A stretch of DNA of 64,000 nucleotides from Methylobacterium sp. Leaf104 (GTDB lineage: Bacteria; Pseudomonadota; Alphaproteobacteria; Rhizobiales; Beijerinckiaceae): NCBI RefSeq assembly GCF_001422885.1, contig NZ_LMMZ01000002.1, positions 147,320-211,319 on the forward strand, given 5' to 3'. The notes beneath the pieces were generated by a model. It was not told the DNA's origin and ran no database searches. It saw only the letters and a list, made by a program, of their open reading frames with translations. The translations under genes were made by a program, and so were the position numbers. Below, in pieces: positions 63,823 to 64,000 of the stretch (position 1 is its first letter; each line of letters begins with the position of its first letter).

Positions 63823-64000
63823 GGCGGGTCGGGCCGGCCACGGACCGGCCTTGGCGCATTCTTAAACGTATTCTGCGCGCCTGTCGGGCGGGGCCGGCGG
63901 CCCTAGTGGTTGAGGTCTGACGGTTGAGTCCGCGTGGGGTTTTGGTTTGAGGCCTGTCCTGCGAGTCTGGCGGAATGCGCAGTGGCATCTCCTTTACGCT
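63823..64000. other. Non-coding right edge
   Basis: No gene is recognised. A weak hairpin (ggccgg...ccggcc, 63832-63850) follows the isonitrile hydratase stop. From about 63900 the composition drops in GC and shows near-repeats (tggttgag, cggttgag, ggtttgag). This may be the edge of an element that continues outside the window. Confidence 0.3.

Overview
The window is very GC-rich chromosomal DNA (around 70% by eye, not counted), densely packed with short intergenic gaps. Gene content and gene order point to an alphaproteobacterium of the Rhizobiales, most likely Methylobacterium/Methylorubrum. The signs are an rlpA-dacC-tmk-holB-metG-tatD-MBL run, a yajC-secD-secF-Mth938-phytoene-synthase-like run, an AapJQMP amino-acid importer, TrmFO, a mitochondrial-type MetG and a CtrA-type full site. 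The genus is inferred; no methanol-oxidation marker lies in the window.

Layout. 1-2935 is the 3' part of a heavy-metal RND pump, followed by a secreted SGNH hydrolase. 4229-12323 (minus strand) is a housekeeping run: RlpA, D-Ala-D-Ala carboxypeptidase, thymidylate kinase, DNA polymerase III delta prime, methionyl-tRNA synthetase, TatD and a metallo-beta-lactamase-fold hydrolase. 12687-14542 holds a small ParA/ribbon-helix-helix pair and a divergent PAS protein around a CtrA-like site. 14579-16840 carries a ClpP-fold periplasmic protein and cobF. 17159-23077 is a metal-efflux operon (secreted protein, adaptor, RND pump, His-rich DUF305 protein). 23154-26963 encodes a PaoABC-type molybdenum aldehyde oxidoreductase. 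26995-28361 is an ECF sigma/anti-sigma pair. serA and a D-2-hydroxyglutarate-dehydrogenase-like flavoprotein are divergent at 28476-31416. 31538-34013 has a trypsin-fold protein that has lost its catalytic triad, a 17-bp tandem repeat at its stop codon, and trmFO.

34151-39027 contains an MHS-type MFS transporter, a GNAT acetyltransferase, lactate permease and manganese catalase. 39091-43615 (minus) is yajC-secD-secF plus homologues of two mitochondrial complex I assembly factors (NDUFAF3- and NDUFAF6-like). 43859-51887 is a mixed stretch: DUF815 ATPase, DUF3597, an orphan ABC solute-binding protein, a HerA-like ATPase, small proteins, a P1 peptidase and RarD. 51900-55978 is the complete general amino-acid ABC importer. 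56040-56529 is a GIY-YIG nuclease gene enclosed by two inverted 39-nt hairpin repeats. 56612-57805 is a cystathionine beta-lyase. 58446-61867 is a lipid-linked sugar transfer cluster (GT39, GT2, LAB_N protein, flavin oxidase-like protein). The window ends with a GlxA-type regulator divergent from a probable isonitrile hydratase.

The most unusual structure is the 39-nt palindromic repeat. One pair of arms brackets the GIY-YIG nuclease gene (56040-56529). A second pair of the same arms, with only 35 bp between them, sits inside the secD-secF operon (41398-41510). This looks like a gene-bearing and an empty form of one REP-like element whose associated protein would be a GIY-YIG nuclease rather than the usual RAYT transposase. 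No tRNA, rRNA, CRISPR array, prophage or complete IS was recognised.
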